Source of the DNA: Pseudovibrio axinellae
Lineage (GTDB): Bacteria; Pseudomonadota; Alphaproteobacteria; Rhizobiales; Stappiaceae
DNA length: 64,000 nt
Assembly: GCF_900110875.1 (NCBI RefSeq)
Contig: NZ_FOFM01000014.1
Span: 16,653 to 80,652, forward strand
Direction: 5' to 3'
In this document: piece by piece, positions 37,050-47,181 of the stretch
How the letters are laid out: every line of letters begins with the position of its first letter
How positions within the stretch are numbered: the stretch's first letter is position 1
Made by a program: the position numbers and the translations under genes
Notes under the pieces: model-generated
The model's input: only the letters and a program-made list of their open reading frames with translations
Databases searched by the model: none
Told to the model about the DNA's origin: nothing

Positions 37050-39497
37050 CTAATCCGCTATCGGAATTCCGGGAACATCGCCACGTTTGGCAGCTCCCTT
37101 TCCTGTGCGTGGCACACCCGATTTCCCCTTAGCCTTGGGGGCAGGCTTTTTCCGCGCACCAGTTTTAGCTCTAGCCGCCGGACGCTCCTCGACGGTTTCA
37201 AGCAGCAGACCTTCCAAATCCTCGGAGACAGACACCTTCACAGTGCCTCCTTTCTGAAGCTTTCCAAACAGCACTTCATCAGCCAGCGGCTTCTTGATGT
37301 GCTCCTGAATGACACGGCCCAGCGGACGCGCGCCCATCGTACGGTCATAACCCTTCTCAGAAAGCCAGACCACCGCACCCGGTGTCAGCTCAAAGGTTAC
37401 GTTGCGCTCTGCAAGCTGAGCTTCCAGCTGCATAACGAATTTCTCAACCACACGATGGATAACTTCATTATCCAGATTCGCAAACGGAATGATCGCATCA
37501 AGACGGTTCCGGAACTCCGGAGTAAACATCTTGGTGATCGCTTCCATATCATCGCCTTCACGCTGCAAACGGTTAAAGCCGATTGGGGCTCTCGCCATAT
37601 CTGCGGCACCAGCGTTGGTGGTCATGATCAAAATCACATTCCGGAAATCAACAGACTTACCATTGTGGTCAGTCAGCTTACCGTGGTCCATCACTTGCAG
37701 CAGAATATTGAATAGGTCAGGGTGAGCCTTCTCAATTTCATCCAAAAGCAGCACGCAATGTGGATGTTGATCCACCGCATCGGTCAACAAACCGCCCTGA
37801 TCGAACCCAACATAGCCCGGAGGCGCACCAATCAAACGAGAGACTGTGTGCCGTTCCATGTACTCAGACATGTCAAAGCGCACCAGCTCCACACCAAGAG
37901 TAGATGCCAGCTGGCGGGCCACTTCCGTTTTACCAACACCAGTTGGACCGGAGAACAGATAGGAGCCAATTGGCTTATCAGGCTCACGCAAGCCTGCGCG
38001 GGCCAGCTTGATGGACGCAGACAACGCTTCAATCGCAGGATCCTGACCATAAACCACGCGCTTCAGGCTATCTTTCAGGTTGGACAGAACTGCTGCATCA
38101 TCCTTAGAGACAGATTTCGGCGGTATCCGTGCCATTGTCGCAATAGTAGCTTCAATTTCCTTCAGCCCAATCGTCTTGCGACGCTTACCTTCCGGCAGCA
38201 ACATCTGCGAGGCACCGGACTCATCAATCACATCAATTGCCTTATCCGGCAGTTTCCGGTCAGCAAGATACCGAGAAGACAACTCCACAGCCGCCTTAAT
38301 CGCATCATTGGTGTATTTGATGTTATGGAAGTCTTCAAAATACGGTTTCAACCCACGCAGAATCTCAATCGCATCTGGAATAGACGGCTCGTTCACATCC
38401 ACTTTCTGGAAACGACGGACAAGAGCACGGTCCTTCTCAAAGAACTGTCGATATTCTTTATAGGTCGTAGACCCAATACACCGAATCGTTCCAGAAGCCA
38501 GCGCAGGTTTAAGCAAGTTGGACGCGTCCATAGCACCGCCCGAAGTCGCACCAGCGCCAATGACGGTATGGATTTCATCAATGAACATGATCGCACCCGG
38601 ATAATCTTCGATTTCCTTAACGACCTGCTTCAAACGTTCCTCAAAATCACCGCGATAACGAGTACCAGCAAGCAGTGAGCCCATATCAAGCGCAAAGATT
38701 GTCGCGCTCTTGAGGACCTCAGGCACATCACCAACGATAATCCGTCGTGCGAGCCCTTCTGCAATTGCAGTTTTACCAACACCGGGGTCCCCCACATAAA
38801 GAGGGTTGTTCTTGGCGCGGCGGCACAAGATCTGAATAGTCCGAGAAATCTCTTTCTCACGCCCAATCAGCGGATCAATTTTACCTGAGAACGCCTTCTC
38901 ATTGAGGTTTTGGCAATAAGCCTCAAGCGCCTCTGTTTTTCGTTTGGTCTGTTCTGACGAACCACCCGATGGAGGCGGCGGCATGTTTACGCTCGGATTA
39001 CTGCCACTGTCGGCATCTTCATCAACACCACGCACCTGGCGCGGCTCAGACAACCCTGCCCGTTTTGCAATACCGTGAGAGATGTAATTGACGGCATCGT
39101 ACCGTGTCATTTCCTGTTCTTGCAGGAAGTATGCAGCATGGCTTTCGCGCTCCGCGAAAATAGCAACGAGCACATTGGCACCAGTAACCTCTTCGCGTCC
39201 GGAAGATTGAACGTGAATGACAGCGCGCTGAATAACACGCTGGAAACCGGCAGTTGGTTTTGAATCATCATCCCCGTCAACAACGAGGTTCTCAAGTTCA
39301 CTATCAATGTATTCTACAATGCTTTTTCGCAGTTGCTCGAGGTCAACATTGCACGCACGCATAACCGCAGCAGCATCCTGATCATCAATTAATGATAGCA
39401 GCAGATGCTCCAGGGTCGCATATTCCTGATGGCGCTCATTAGCAAACGCCAAAGCTTGATGGAGAGCTTTCTCCAGACTGCGAGAAAATGACGGCAC
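37050..39497 (-). CDS. clpA: ATP-dependent Clp protease ATP-binding subunit ClpA
   Basis: ClpA is the AAA+ unfoldase that feeds ClpP and binds ClpS. The 815-residue protein has the N-domain repeats (1-145), AAA domain 1 with [17 protein letters not shown] and the Walker-[20 protein letters not shown] domain 2 with [16 protein letters not shown] and [12 protein letters not shown] Lys/Ala/Pro-rich tail of about 45 residues (from about 770) extends the usual C terminus and may be disordered. It lies 12 bp downstream of clpS in one operon. Confidence 0.97.
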   Translation of the reverse strand: MPSFSRSLEKALHQALAFANERHQEYATLEHLLLSLIDDQDAAAVMRACNVDLEQLRKSIVEYIDSELENLVVDGDDDSKPTAGFQRVIQRAVIHVQSSGREEVTGANVLVAIFAERESHAAYFLQEQEMTRYDAVNYISHGIAKRAGLSEPRQVRGVDEDADSGSNPSVNMPPPPSGGSSEQTKRKTEALEAYCQNLNEKAFSGKIDPLIGREKEISRTIQILCRRAKNNPLYVGDPGVGKTAIAEGLARRIIVGDVPEVLKSATIFALDMGSLLAGTRYRGDFEERLKQVVKEIEDYPGAIMFIDEIHTVIGAGATSGGAMDASNLLKPALASGTIRCIGSTTYKEYRQFFEKDRALVRRFQKVDVNEPSIPDAIEILRGLKPYFEDFHNIKYTNDAIKAAVELSSRYLADRKLPDKAIDVIDESGASQMLLPEGKRRKTIGLKEIEATIATMARIPPKSVSKDDAAVLSNLKDSLKRVVYGQDPAIEALSASIKLARAGLREPDKPIGSYLFSGPTGVGKTEVARQLASTLGVELVRFDMSEYMERHTVSRLIGAPPGYVGFDQGGLLTDAVDQHPHCVLLLDEIEKAHPDLFNILLQVMDHGKLTDHNGKSVDFRNVILIMTTNAGAADMARAPIGFNRLQREGDDMEAITKMFTPEFRNRLDAIIPFANLDNEVIHRVVEKFVMQLEAQLAERNVTFELTPGAVVWLSEKGYDRTMGARPLGRVIQEHIKKPLADEVLFGKLQKGGTVKVSVSEDLEGLLLETVEERPAARAKTGARKKPAPKAKGKSGVPRTGKGAAKRGDVPGIPIAD

Positions 39498-39509
39498 AGG
39501 CGCCCCCTA

Positions 39510-39839
39510 TTACTTTTTCTCCATCACACATTGTAACGGATGTTGGTGTTTTCGGGCGAAATCCATAACTTGCGTGACCTTCGTCTCGGCCACTTCGTAG
39601 GTGAAGACTCCACACTCCCCTACGCCATGATGATGAACATGAAGCATGACCTGCGTTGCGTCTTCGCGGTCTTTATGGAAGAACCGCTCCACCACGTGGA
39701 TCACAAACTCCATCGGTGTAAAATCATCATTAAGCAGCAACACGCGAAACAAACTGGGCCGTTTTATTTTCGGCTTAGGCTTTGTAACGGTTATCGTCCC
39801 GCCATCATCATCATTATCCAGGTCGAAATCGCTGCTCAT
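39510..39839 (-). CDS. clpS: ATP-dependent Clp protease adaptor ClpS
   Basis: ClpS delivers N-degron substrates to ClpA. The protein is 109 residues from the ATG at 39839, which has AGAGAAG upstream. The N-degron pocket is recognisable as [17 protein letters not shown], followed by [21 protein letters not shown]. An acidic, disordered N terminus ([11 protein letters not shown]) precedes the core. The frame is open to 40046, but the added sequence looks unrelated to ClpS. Operon with clpA. Confidence 0.96.
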   Translation of the reverse strand: MSSDFDLDNDDDGGTITVTKPKPKIKRPSLFRVLLLNDDFTPMEFVIHVVERFFHKDREDATQVMLHVHHHGVGECGVFTYEVAETKVTQVMDFARKHQHPLQCVMEKK

Positions 39840-40454
39840 AACTTCTCTTTGTCCTACAATGTATAACGCAGAGGACTTTATAGTATTTAAACGTACCCCC
39901 CACGAATTCAAGGGATATGCATTTTCATAGGACACACCAACAACTCCAGAAAAGTCAAACAGTGTTTCATGTTGCGTTTCATTATATATGGGAAGCGTCA
40001 ATTTATCTCCCTTAAGAACACGCACTGCTTGTTGTTGGTCCCTCATTCACTCTCTCGCTGCAGCATTATTCTATCTCTACGCACTCTGAGATACGCCACC
40101 GGCCCCAATGCCCTAGCTCAGTCACCAACAGCTGCATCAAATGTTCCTATCAGATCAATTAATTGCAGGAGTTTGAGGCATATTCACGTCTCTCTCTAGC
40201 TTTAATACCGATTATTCCCCGAGCAAATTCCAAAATGCAAACCATTATGCAAGGAAAAGGACCAGATTACCCGAAGGGTTAACCTCAGCTCCCAACGTAA
40301 GAACGACGTATCGCCGGTGTGAAACCGGACAAAAAATATCTGCAAACCTTAACTGCGTAGAATCACAGTGCCTTGAGAAGTGATTGAAAAAGAAAGATAG
40401 GTTTTCAGAAAATGAAAACAACCGACTCAACCGATTTAAAACAGCACAAAGCAA
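39840..40454. other. 0.6-kb intergenic region upstream of clpS
   Basis: No gene, strong hairpin or repeat was seen. It must hold the clpS-clpA promoter on the minus strand, but I could not define its boxes with confidence. Confidence 0.4.
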
Positions 40455-40486
40455 AAAGCCCGAAGCAGTGACCTGCTTCGGGCTTT
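40455..40486 (-). terminator. Terminator of the phasin gene
   Basis: A perfect 14-bp stem (40455-40468 with 40473-40486) around a TGAC loop is followed on the minus strand by T residues. It lies 25 bp past the phasin stop. Confidence 0.92.
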
Positions 40487-40510
40487 CAGTGTAAATTATG
40501 CAACAGATGA

Positions 40511-40843
40511 CTACTTAGCAGTCATGGTGAGCATATTCTCGTAGGGCTTATATGCGTCCTTGGCCACTTCAGCATACATTTCGCCAATCTTTGTGGCCTG
40601 ACCAACCATGTTCTCATAGCTTGCCTTCGCAAAATCCGCCTGAGCTTCCATAGCCTTATCGATAGACTTAGCGCTTACGACTTTTTCAATCGCAGAGTTA
40701 CTCTCTTCAATGGACTTCTTAGAGTAGTCTGCAACCTCAGCCGAAATTGCCTGCATTCCCTTGGAAAAGACACCAAAGCTTTGCATAGCGATGTCCATGT
40801 TATCTTTTCCAAGCTTCTGAATATTCTCAAATCCTGTGACCAT
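40511..40843 (-). CDS. Phasin-family protein
   Basis: Phasins coat polyhydroxyalkanoate granules or act as stress-related helper proteins. The 110-residue protein is fully helical and amphipathic, with the family pattern of alternating Lys/Glu and Ala (MQAISAEVADYSKKSIEESN and QADFAKASYENMVGQATKIGEMY). No membrane segment is present. It is a single-gene transcript with a strong promoter, operator-like repeats and a strong terminator. That architecture suggests high, switchable expression. Confidence 0.85.
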   Translation of the reverse strand: MVTGFENIQKLGKDNMDIAMQSFGVFSKGMQAISAEVADYSKKSIEESNSAIEKVVSAKSIDKAMEAQADFAKASYENMVGQATKIGEMYAEVAKDAYKPYENMLTMTAK

Positions 40844-40938
40844 AAAGATTCCCTCATCAATTGGGCGGCGCCGGTATTTCGATGATTAGGTTTTGTCTCT
40901 TGGGGAGCAAACGCCACATGTCTCAACCTTACGCAGCG

Positions 40939-40984
40939 ATATTATGCAGTGCACAAAATTTGTCAAGCCTTATATCGCACTGCA
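40939..40984 (-). promoter_or_regulatory. Sigma-70-type promoter with paired TGC-rich operators for the phasin gene
   Basis: On the minus strand, TTGACA (40961-40966) and TAATAT (40939-40944) are separated by 16 bp. TGCAGTGC (40945-40952) lies in the spacer against the -10 box, and its inverse GCACTGCA (40977-40984) lies just upstream of the -35 box. TGC-rich repeats of this sort are bound by the PHA repressor PhaR in other alphaproteobacteria. The two sites bracket the promoter. Confidence 0.65.
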
Positions 40985-41232
40985 ATATTATGGAAAGACA
41001 GGAGGCTAGCCATCAACAAAAACAGATAAAAACAGATTTTTTGCAAACTACCTTCGCACATTTACTGAATTGTAACTGTAATCGCATCATTCTGGGTATG
41101 AAGCGAACGGAGGGGAGCCAACTGAGCCGCATTTTGTGTGGTTGAGTTTTTCTGGACACATCCTCCCGATGCAATCATTTTTTTTAGTACAGAGCGCGTA
41201 AACCGCCATATTGCTCACGGGGCGAAAAGAAC

Positions 41233-42687
41233 ATGGGTCTGCGTAATTTTGGGCCATTTGGGCGTCTAAAAAAGGCATTAGGACAAGCTGTCGGCATACT
41301 AGCCGTCTCATTAGCACTCGCTACAGCTCCGTCTGTTGCCCAGGCAAATGCCAAATATGCAGGCATTGTCGTGGACGCCAAAACCGGCAAGGTTTTGTAT
41401 TCCAACAATGCCACAGCAAAACGCTATCCAGCGTCCACCACAAAGATCATGACACTTTACGTGCTCTTTGAAGAGTTGGAAGCTGGTCGCATCTCGCTCA
41501 ATACCAAGATGAAGGTCTCCCGATACGCTGCACGGCGCCCACCAACCAAGCTTGGCTTGAAGGTTGGCGGTTATTTGCGCGTTAAGGATGCGATCTACGC
41601 GCTCATCACCAAATCTGCCAATGATGCGTCCACGGTGATTGCCGAACACATCTCAGGCTCAGAAACAGCCTTTGGCCGTCGCATGACTCAGACCGCCCGT
41701 TCAATCGGCATGCGTAACACGATCTTTAGGAACCCTCACGGCCTTCCTAACTCCAAGCAAATCACAACCGCAGCTGACCTTGCTCTGCTCGGTCGCGCGA
41801 TCCAAGATCGCTTCCCGAAGTATTACAAATACTTCAACACCCGCTCCTACACCTACGCAGGACGCCGGATGGGCAACCACAATAAGTTACTTGGACGCGT
41901 GCGCGGTGTTGACGGTATCAAGACCGGCTATACCAACGCATCAGGCTTTAATCTGGTCACCAGTGTAAAACGCGACAATCGTCAGATCGTAGCTGTGGTC
42001 CTTGGTGGACGCACCGGCAGAAGCCGCGACGCGCAAATGGAGAAATTGATCAGCCAGTATTTGCCAAAAGCATCCCGCGGTCGTCGCACTGCGCCTATGC
42101 TTTACGCAGGCACAAAGCGCTATCAATTCCCAAGTGTTGCTCCAGCAGTTCCTGTTGCTAAAGCAGGCACACCAAACGTGAAGCAGCCTACATTGCTCGC
42201 CTATGCAAGCCCGACTGGCACGACGCCAAGCTCAAAGCCAACGGATCCGATTACCAAGATGCTTGACCAGCAGGCCAACAAGCCCGCTCCGGCAGTTCGC
42301 AAACAACTGGTTGCCAATTCGCTAGCTGCCCCTGCTGTGGTGGCCTCTGCAAAATTGCAGCAACCAGCAGCAACAACCGCGCCATCTTCAGTTTCGATCG
42401 AACGCAAGATCGCAAGCCTGAAGCCAGAGGACATCGACACCTCCGGCTGGCACATTCAAATTTCTGCGACCGACAGCCAGGATAAGGCTATCAAGATTCT
42501 GGAAAATGCGCGCGCAGCGGCAGGAAACGCCCTACGCAACAAGCGCATCTACACAGAGCCGGTCAAATCCAAGACTCAAACTCTATACCGCGCGCGGTTC
42601 ATAGGGTTTGAAACCAAAACAGCAGCCTGGGATGCTTGTGCCACACTCAAAAAGGCCAAGTACTCCTGCTATGCCGTCTATCAGTAA
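41233..42687 (+). CDS. D-alanyl-D-alanine carboxypeptidase with C-terminal SPOR domain
   Basis: This is a 484-residue exported penicillin-binding protein. A signal peptide (about 18-38, ending QANA) is followed by the carboxypeptidase domain with the three active-site motifs SxxK (Ser68-Lys71), SxN (Ser128-Asn130) and KTG (230-232). A Pro/Ala-rich linker (about 290-400) leads to a SPOR domain (about 408-484, GWHIQISATDSQDKAI to CYAVYQ), which binds denuded septal peptidoglycan. This directs the enzyme to the division site. It trims the fifth D-alanine of the stem peptide. Confidence 0.93.
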   Translation: MGLRNFGPFGRLKKALGQAVGILAVSLALATAPSVAQANAKYAGIVVDAKTGKVLYSNNATAKRYPASTTKIMTLYVLFEELEAGRISLNTKMKVSRYAARRPPTKLGLKVGGYLRVKDAIYALITKSANDASTVIAEHISGSETAFGRRMTQTARSIGMRNTIFRNPHGLPNSKQITTAADLALLGRAIQDRFPKYYKYFNTRSYTYAGRRMGNHNKLLGRVRGVDGIKTGYTNASGFNLVTSVKRDNRQIVAVVLGGRTGRSRDAQMEKLISQYLPKASRGRRTAPMLYAGTKRYQFPSVAPAVPVAKAGTPNVKQPTLLAYASPTGTTPSSKPTDPITKMLDQQANKPAPAVRKQLVANSLAAPAVVASAKLQQPAATTAPSSVSIERKIASLKPEDIDTSGWHIQISATDSQDKAIKILENARAAAGNALRNKRIYTEPVKSKTQTLYRARFIGFETKTAAWDACATLKKAKYSCYAVYQ

Positions 42688-42707
42688 CTAGTATCGTCAC
42701 GGTGAGT

Positions 42708-43439
42708 CTAATGTCTGTTGAGAAGCCTATCCTTCGCCTCGTTGAGTTTGGAAGCCAGGAAAGCAGAGCCTCCACTATCGGGGTGCAAACGCTTAATCAA
42801 TCTGCGGTGGGCAGCACGAATGTCGTCCGTGGAAGCGCCCGGCGCAAGTCCAAGAACCTCGTAGGCCTCCTTTTCAGTCAGAGCGCTCGAGCCAGACGTG
42901 TTTCCCTGCCCCGCTGTGGAATCCGCCTGGAAGTCTACACGCCAGTTGGAGAGCCTGCTGTCGAGGTAAGCTTCGAGTAGCGCAACACTGTCTCCATCCG
43001 GCTGCACGTCGCGCCATAAAAGCTTAAGTTCGCCAATTTGAAGTGAGCTCAACGCGCGACCCGTAAATGCACCGGCAAGCACTTTGCCTTCAAGTTTACG
43101 GCTATCGTGATCCAGTTCCATATGTAAAAACTTGGAGGATATTGTCGAGGTTTGACCTGCACTCTTAGCAGCGCCTCCCAGTCCGCCAAGGGAAAAGCCC
43201 CCGGGAAACTTAAAACTCTGCGCTGAGCCCCATCCCAAAAGGGAAAGTGCAAAAGCTGCGAGCGGTAGCGCAACAACATACCTGCCCGTAACTGCAAGAA
43301 ACGCACAAAAGATCAGCAACACAATGCCGATCAACATTTTCATGACTTCCGCCAGTTTCGTGGGGTTAGATTGTGTCAGCGACTTTGCAATGAAATAGAG
43401 GATGGCAAGCACCAATCCTCCTAAGACCAAATAGCCCAT
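42708..43439 (-). CDS. Membrane-anchored DnaJ-domain protein
   Basis: The protein is 243 residues. Two hydrophobic segments (about 3-18 and 34-70) lie at the N terminus, and a J domain lies at the C terminus (about 188-243) with the HPD motif in RLIKRLHPDSGGS. This is the DjlA-like layout of a membrane anchor plus a terminal J domain, so it may recruit DnaK to the inner membrane. The VWA gene ends 3 bp before its start, which suggests one transcript. Confidence 0.8.
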   Translation of the reverse strand: MGYLVLGGLVLAILYFIAKSLTQSNPTKLAEVMKMLIGIVLLIFCAFLAVTGRYVVALPLAAFALSLLGWGSAQSFKFPGGFSLGGLGGAAKSAGQTSTISSKFLHMELDHDSRKLEGKVLAGAFTGRALSSLQIGELKLLWRDVQPDGDSVALLEAYLDSRLSNWRVDFQADSTAGQGNTSGSSALTEKEAYEVLGLAPGASTDDIRAAHRRLIKRLHPDSGGSAFLASKLNEAKDRLLNRH

Positions 43440-43442
43440 GTA

Positions 43443-44165
43443 TTACCCGAGGTGTTCTATCAAGAGTTGAGCACCTTTATGCCCCGATTGTTCAAGCTGC
43501 TCAAGGGCCTCTCTGCCCCCCGCGGAAAATGTTGCGATCGCAGCAAGCAATCCGCGCAAACTGGCAGCAGATCCCTCGCCAAAATTCATGTAGATTCCAT
43601 TGCTCAAGCGTGCAATCTCGCGGTAATTCTCTTCCGCAACATGATCCTGGCCTTCCTGAAAAATGAAAACCGGCACGCCAAGCAACCCAAGTTCTCCAGC
43701 CCGGTCACACACACGATCCGGATTTTCTTCCATGCAGTCGCCGATATAGACAACGGCCTGAACTCGTTTGTTCCGGGTTTCGCTCAAAGCATGGTCCAGC
43801 ACTTTCCGAATCTGCGTCCGGCCTGCCTGAACTCTGATTTTGCGCATCATCGCGCCCAGTTCTTTTGAATTGCTAACCCAGCGAGACGCCTTGCATTCTC
43901 CAAAACCACGAAAAAACACAAGTTGCACGTCAAGAGACCCAACCCGACCGGCCTCAATAAACATTTCCTCTTGCAAATGGCACGCCTGATCCCAAGTGGG
44001 TTGGCGGCTCATCGTTGCATCCAGCGCAAAAATCAACCGGCCCCGTTCACTCTCACTTGGCGCTGCAACAGCACGCTTGGCGGCCTCCAAAAAGCTGGAA
44101 AGATCACTCGCATCCTGAGCCTTTTTACTCAAAAAACCTGGCCGTTTTGAAAGTTTGTCTGACAT
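43443..44165 (-). CDS. VWA-domain protein
   Basis: The protein is 240 residues from the ATG at 44165 (CAGGTG upstream). The von Willebrand A fold is visible as LIFALDATMSRQ (a MIDAS-like DxTxS instead of the standard DxSxS), a Thr in AGRTQIRKVLDHAL and YIGDCMEENPDR. It looks cytoplasmic. The link to a membrane J-domain protein suggests a shared, uncharacterised function. The changed MIDAS residue does not rule out metal binding. Confidence 0.75.
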   Translation of the reverse strand: MSDKLSKRPGFLSKKAQDASDLSSFLEAAKRAVAAPSESERGRLIFALDATMSRQPTWDQACHLQEEMFIEAGRVGSLDVQLVFFRGFGECKASRWVSNSKELGAMMRKIRVQAGRTQIRKVLDHALSETRNKRVQAVVYIGDCMEENPDRVCDRAGELGLLGVPVFIFQEGQDHVAEENYREIARLSNGIYMNFGEGSAASLRGLLAAIATFSAGGREALEQLEQSGHKGAQLLIEHLG

Positions 44166-44437
44166 GCGCGCACCTGTAGTCACATCTTAAAGGAGTGTGG
44201 TAGTTTTTTCTTCCAACAAGCTCCCCGGTTTTGGGACAGATTGCTCATTTATCTACCTAAAGACCAATACCCACTATTGGTGCAATGAGAGCAATCACAA
44301 AATCTGCTAAAACACGTTATATCAGGTCCTGCTTGCATTTGGGTTCAACAGTTTCTGATCAAACCCATTTCCAACAACACATAATAATAACTGCAACAGC
44401 AAGAAATAACGGGATGAGTTCCGATATGGAGACGCCT

Positions 44438-45280
44438 ATGAGAAATCTCCCAGACGTATACCGCGGCATCGATGACCTGCGGAACGCACTTTCTCCTCTA
44501 AGACGAGAAGGCAAAACAATCGCTCTGGTACCAACAATGGGAGCTTTGCACGCTGGCCACCTTTCACTGGTTGAAAAGGCAAGCGAACAAGCAGACATCG
44601 TGATTGTATCTATCTTTGTAAATCCAAAACAATTCGCACCGGGCGAGGATTTTCAAAGCTATCCGAGGACAGAAACTGCCGATCTGGAAAAACTAGCGGA
44701 CTACGGCGTATTTGGCGTGTTCGCGCCAAACGCAGCAGAAATGTATCCGAACGGTTTTGCAACATCGATCCAGATCGAAGGTCCAGCCCTTGGGTTGGAA
44801 ACTGACCATCGGCCACACTTCTTCAACGGCGTTGCAACCGTTGTCGCCAAGCTGCTGCTGGCAGTTATGCCGGACACCGCCATCTTCGGTGAAAAAGACT
44901 ACCAGCAACTTCGCGTCATCAAACAGCTAGCAAGAGACTTACATCTTCCAACGAAGATCATAGGTGCGCCAACAGTGCGGGAAGAGGACGGCTTGGCCAT
45001 GTCCTCACGCAATGAGTACCTGGACAATAACGAGCGACAGACTGCAAGAACAATCGCTGAAACGCTAAAGACCGCACGTAATGCCCTGCACAACGGCGAA
45101 AGCTGGATTGACGTGCGCAAAAAAGCTCTGACTGTTTTAAAACTCTCTGGCTTTGCGACAGACTATTTTGAGCTGAGACACAAAAACCATCTTGGCACGC
45201 CGATTGACGCAAAAGGTGCCCGCATTTTGGTCGCCGCCAAAGTCGGCAGCACCCGCCTGATCGACAACATCGAAGTTTAA
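44438..45280 (+). CDS. panC: Pantothenate synthetase
   Basis: PanC joins pantoate and beta-alanine with ATP to make pantothenate. The protein is 280 residues from the ATG at 44438 (GGAG six bases upstream), close to the usual 283. The frame is open to 44285, but those residues do not belong to the family. The ATP-binding motif is VPTMGALHAGHLSL with His38 and His41; later motifs are FGEKDYQQL and the MSSRN loop. panB is not adjacent. Confidence 0.95.
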   Translation: MRNLPDVYRGIDDLRNALSPLRREGKTIALVPTMGALHAGHLSLVEKASEQADIVIVSIFVNPKQFAPGEDFQSYPRTETADLEKLADYGVFGVFAPNAAEMYPNGFATSIQIEGPALGLETDHRPHFFNGVATVVAKLLLAVMPDTAIFGEKDYQQLRVIKQLARDLHLPTKIIGAPTVREEDGLAMSSRNEYLDNNERQTARTIAETLKTARNALHNGESWIDVRKKALTVLKLSGFATDYFELRHKNHLGTPIDAKGARILVAAKVGSTRLIDNIEV

Positions 45281-45388
45281 AGCTCATTCACAAACAGTGA
45301 GCACCAGCTTTCGGGCAAAACCACCTGAGCTATCAGGGATCAAGACACGTCTTCGGGTAATTGAACAAATGATCCGGAGACGTCTGCC

Positions 45389-45835
45389 TTAGATCAGGCA
45401 AAGTTCCTGTAACTCGCGGCGCATACCCTCTGGCATTTCGGCAAGTTGATCGCCATCCAGCATCGGCCCGCCTACATCAAGTGGCGCATCGGATGCTTTC
45501 AGGTAACGCCAGCCTTGAAAGGGTCGGCGCGGCTGGAAATGCGTTTGATGGAGAAAAGGCTCCATCACAAGATCGCAGCTCTTTTTGCCAGCATCATCTT
45601 TGTGTACGCGAATATCAATTAGCTTCTGCCGAACCTGAACATTGCCCTTGATCACCCAATACAGCGACCCGCCATCAAGCAATTCATCAATACGCGTGGG
45701 AACCATGCGAGTGGTATGGATCTGCTCAGCGCTCAGCCCTTGGGACAGAGCCAGAATTTGGCGCTGCTCAATATAGCCGCGCAATTGATCAACGCTTTCC
45801 ACGCCAACACAAAGTTTTACCAGATGCAGTGTCAT
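45389..45835 (-). CDS. DUF1489 protein
   Basis: The protein is 148 residues from the ATG at 45835. It matches DUF1489: a MTLHLVKLCVGVESVDQL opening, TRMVPTRIDELLDGGSLYWVIKG and FQGWRYLKASDAP. The family is restricted to alphaproteobacteria and its function is unknown. It looks soluble. It is convergent with panC. Confidence 0.85.
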   Translation of the reverse strand: MTLHLVKLCVGVESVDQLRGYIEQRQILALSQGLSAEQIHTTRMVPTRIDELLDGGSLYWVIKGNVQVRQKLIDIRVHKDDAGKKSCDLVMEPFLHQTHFQPRRPFQGWRYLKASDAPLDVGGPMLDGDQLAEMPEGMRRELQELCLI

Positions 45836-46062
45836 TGCGTTGAAATAGCAGCTCAACAGCAGAAATGCCAGTCAAAGCAGCTTTCAGACCTAACGCATTG
45901 CACAACCATTGCAAAGCACGCCGTGCTGCGCAAACTGGCACAGCAACAAAGGAAAGAAGAGAAAATCTCCCCTACTATATATGGTAGTAAATCAAAATAT
46001 AACAAGAATTGCGCGAGTTCGCCGAAACTGAGTAAAAATAGACCCCACTCAGGAGAACCGCC

Positions 46063-46977
46063 ATGCCCACTTATTGCAAACCAGTTACCCCACTCGGACA
46101 AGTGCCGATCCTTGGAGCAAAAAGGTTTCGTATCTGGTCCAGCAATGTCCAAGCATACTTTATTATCGATGTCTGTGAGCCAAGTCCTCTCTTAAAAAGA
46201 AGCGGGCCCTCTCCGCTACTGCTCGTGACCGATGGCAACCTATGTTTTTCATCTGCAACATCAATTTCCAAAGCCCTTGCTTTAGAACCAGACGGACCAC
46301 CGTCCATGACCGTTGTTGGAATAGGCTATGATGTCGCTGGTGCAGGTGAAAACGCCGAACATCACACCATCCGCAATCGCGACCTCACCCCCTGCCAGGA
46401 CAAACGCTTTGAGGCCATGATGCAAAAGGCACCTGCGCCTTTCACATGGAGGGAGGATATTAAGCCCGGAGGTTCTGAACGTTTCCTGAGCTTTATAAAG
46501 GACGAACTCACACCATGGCTGATGTCGCAGTTTAATATCGACCCCACCGACCACACCTTAGCGGGCACCTCACTAGGCGGGCTATTTGCCCTCAACACTC
46601 TTATGACACAGCCAACTGCTTTTGAGCGCTATATCGCCATAAGCCCGGCCATCTGGTGGGCCAACAACTACTTGATGGATTTGGCGCAAGGATTTGAGAT
46701 CCCCCGCACTGACCGCCCCATCACTTTGTACATGGCTGTTGGAGAGCGTGAAGAACGACAGGATCCAAATGCAAAAATGGTAACGAACCTGACCAAATTT
46801 GCAAAGCGCCTAAAAGAGCGCAAGCTGCGCGCTCTAAACTTCAAAACAGAGATACTACCCGATGAAACTCATATGAGTGTGTTTAGCCCTGCCCTTGGCA
46901 GAGGGTTACGCTCCACGTTTGCGCCCCAGTCTCGGGATGAAAGTTGGGCAAATCTGGATGTAGTGGAAACCCCATAG
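46063..46977 (+). CDS. Alpha/beta hydrolase, esterase-D/IroE-like
   Basis: This 304-residue protein has the lipase-type nucleophile elbow AGTSLGG (Ser near residue 168), a VTDGN oxyanion segment and a late His in DETHMS. The overall pattern, including PAIWWANN, matches the esterase-D family that includes the siderophore esterases Fes/IroE. No siderophore genes are nearby, so a specific role is not claimed. AGGAG precedes the ATG. No signal peptide is apparent. Confidence 0.8.
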   Translation: MPTYCKPVTPLGQVPILGAKRFRIWSSNVQAYFIIDVCEPSPLLKRSGPSPLLLVTDGNLCFSSATSISKALALEPDGPPSMTVVGIGYDVAGAGENAEHHTIRNRDLTPCQDKRFEAMMQKAPAPFTWREDIKPGGSERFLSFIKDELTPWLMSQFNIDPTDHTLAGTSLGGLFALNTLMTQPTAFERYIAISPAIWWANNYLMDLAQGFEIPRTDRPITLYMAVGEREERQDPNAKMVTNLTKFAKRLKERKLRALNFKTEILPDETHMSVFSPALGRGLRSTFAPQSRDESWANLDVVETP

Positions 46978-46986
46978 TCAAACAAA

Positions 46987-47017
46987 AAGGGATGCAGACA
47001 TATCATCTGCATCCCTT
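46987..47017 (-). terminator. Terminator of the small membrane-protein gene
   Basis: AAGGGATGCAGA (46987-46998) pairs exactly with TCTGCATCCCTT (47006-47017). The T run is on the minus strand (plus-strand A before 46987), so it serves the mini-gene at 47049-47156. It may also stop the convergent esterase transcript. Confidence 0.8.
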
Positions 47018-47048
47018 GTCAAAATCCACGTTTAGCAGTCGATGGAGA

Positions 47049-47156
47049 TTAACTGCCGGCACCTGCAAAGACATAGAGCAGTGCCATAACGCCGCCGAGC
47101 GTTGCGATAGTCCACACCGTGAACCCCCAGCAGGACTTCTGAATTTCGTGATCCAT
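47049..47156 (-). CDS. Predicted 35-residue single-pass membrane mini-protein
   Basis: A short frame encodes 35 residues: a polar start (MDHEIQKSCWGF), one hydrophobic helix (TVWTIATLGGVMALLYVF) and a short AGAGS tail. A strong terminator with its T run on this strand follows 31 bp later, and a leader hairpin lies 26 bp before the start. Together these support a real transcript. The ribosome-binding site is weak. It could be a small subunit of a membrane complex; I do not recognise the family. Confidence 0.5.
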   Translation of the reverse strand: MDHEIQKSCWGFTVWTIATLGGVMALLYVFAGAGS

Positions 47157-47181
47157 AAAACACCGTTTGATGGTTGATATA

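Noticed and set aside
37722..38678. A 318-codon open frame antisense to clpA
   Set aside because: It lies wholly opposite a complete clpA, has low-complexity composition rich in Arg, His and Asn, and matches no family.
40047..40199. A possible N-terminal extension or upstream gene of clpS
   Set aside because: The extra residues before 39839 do not resemble ClpS, and the downstream ATG has a ribosome-binding site and gives the normal length.
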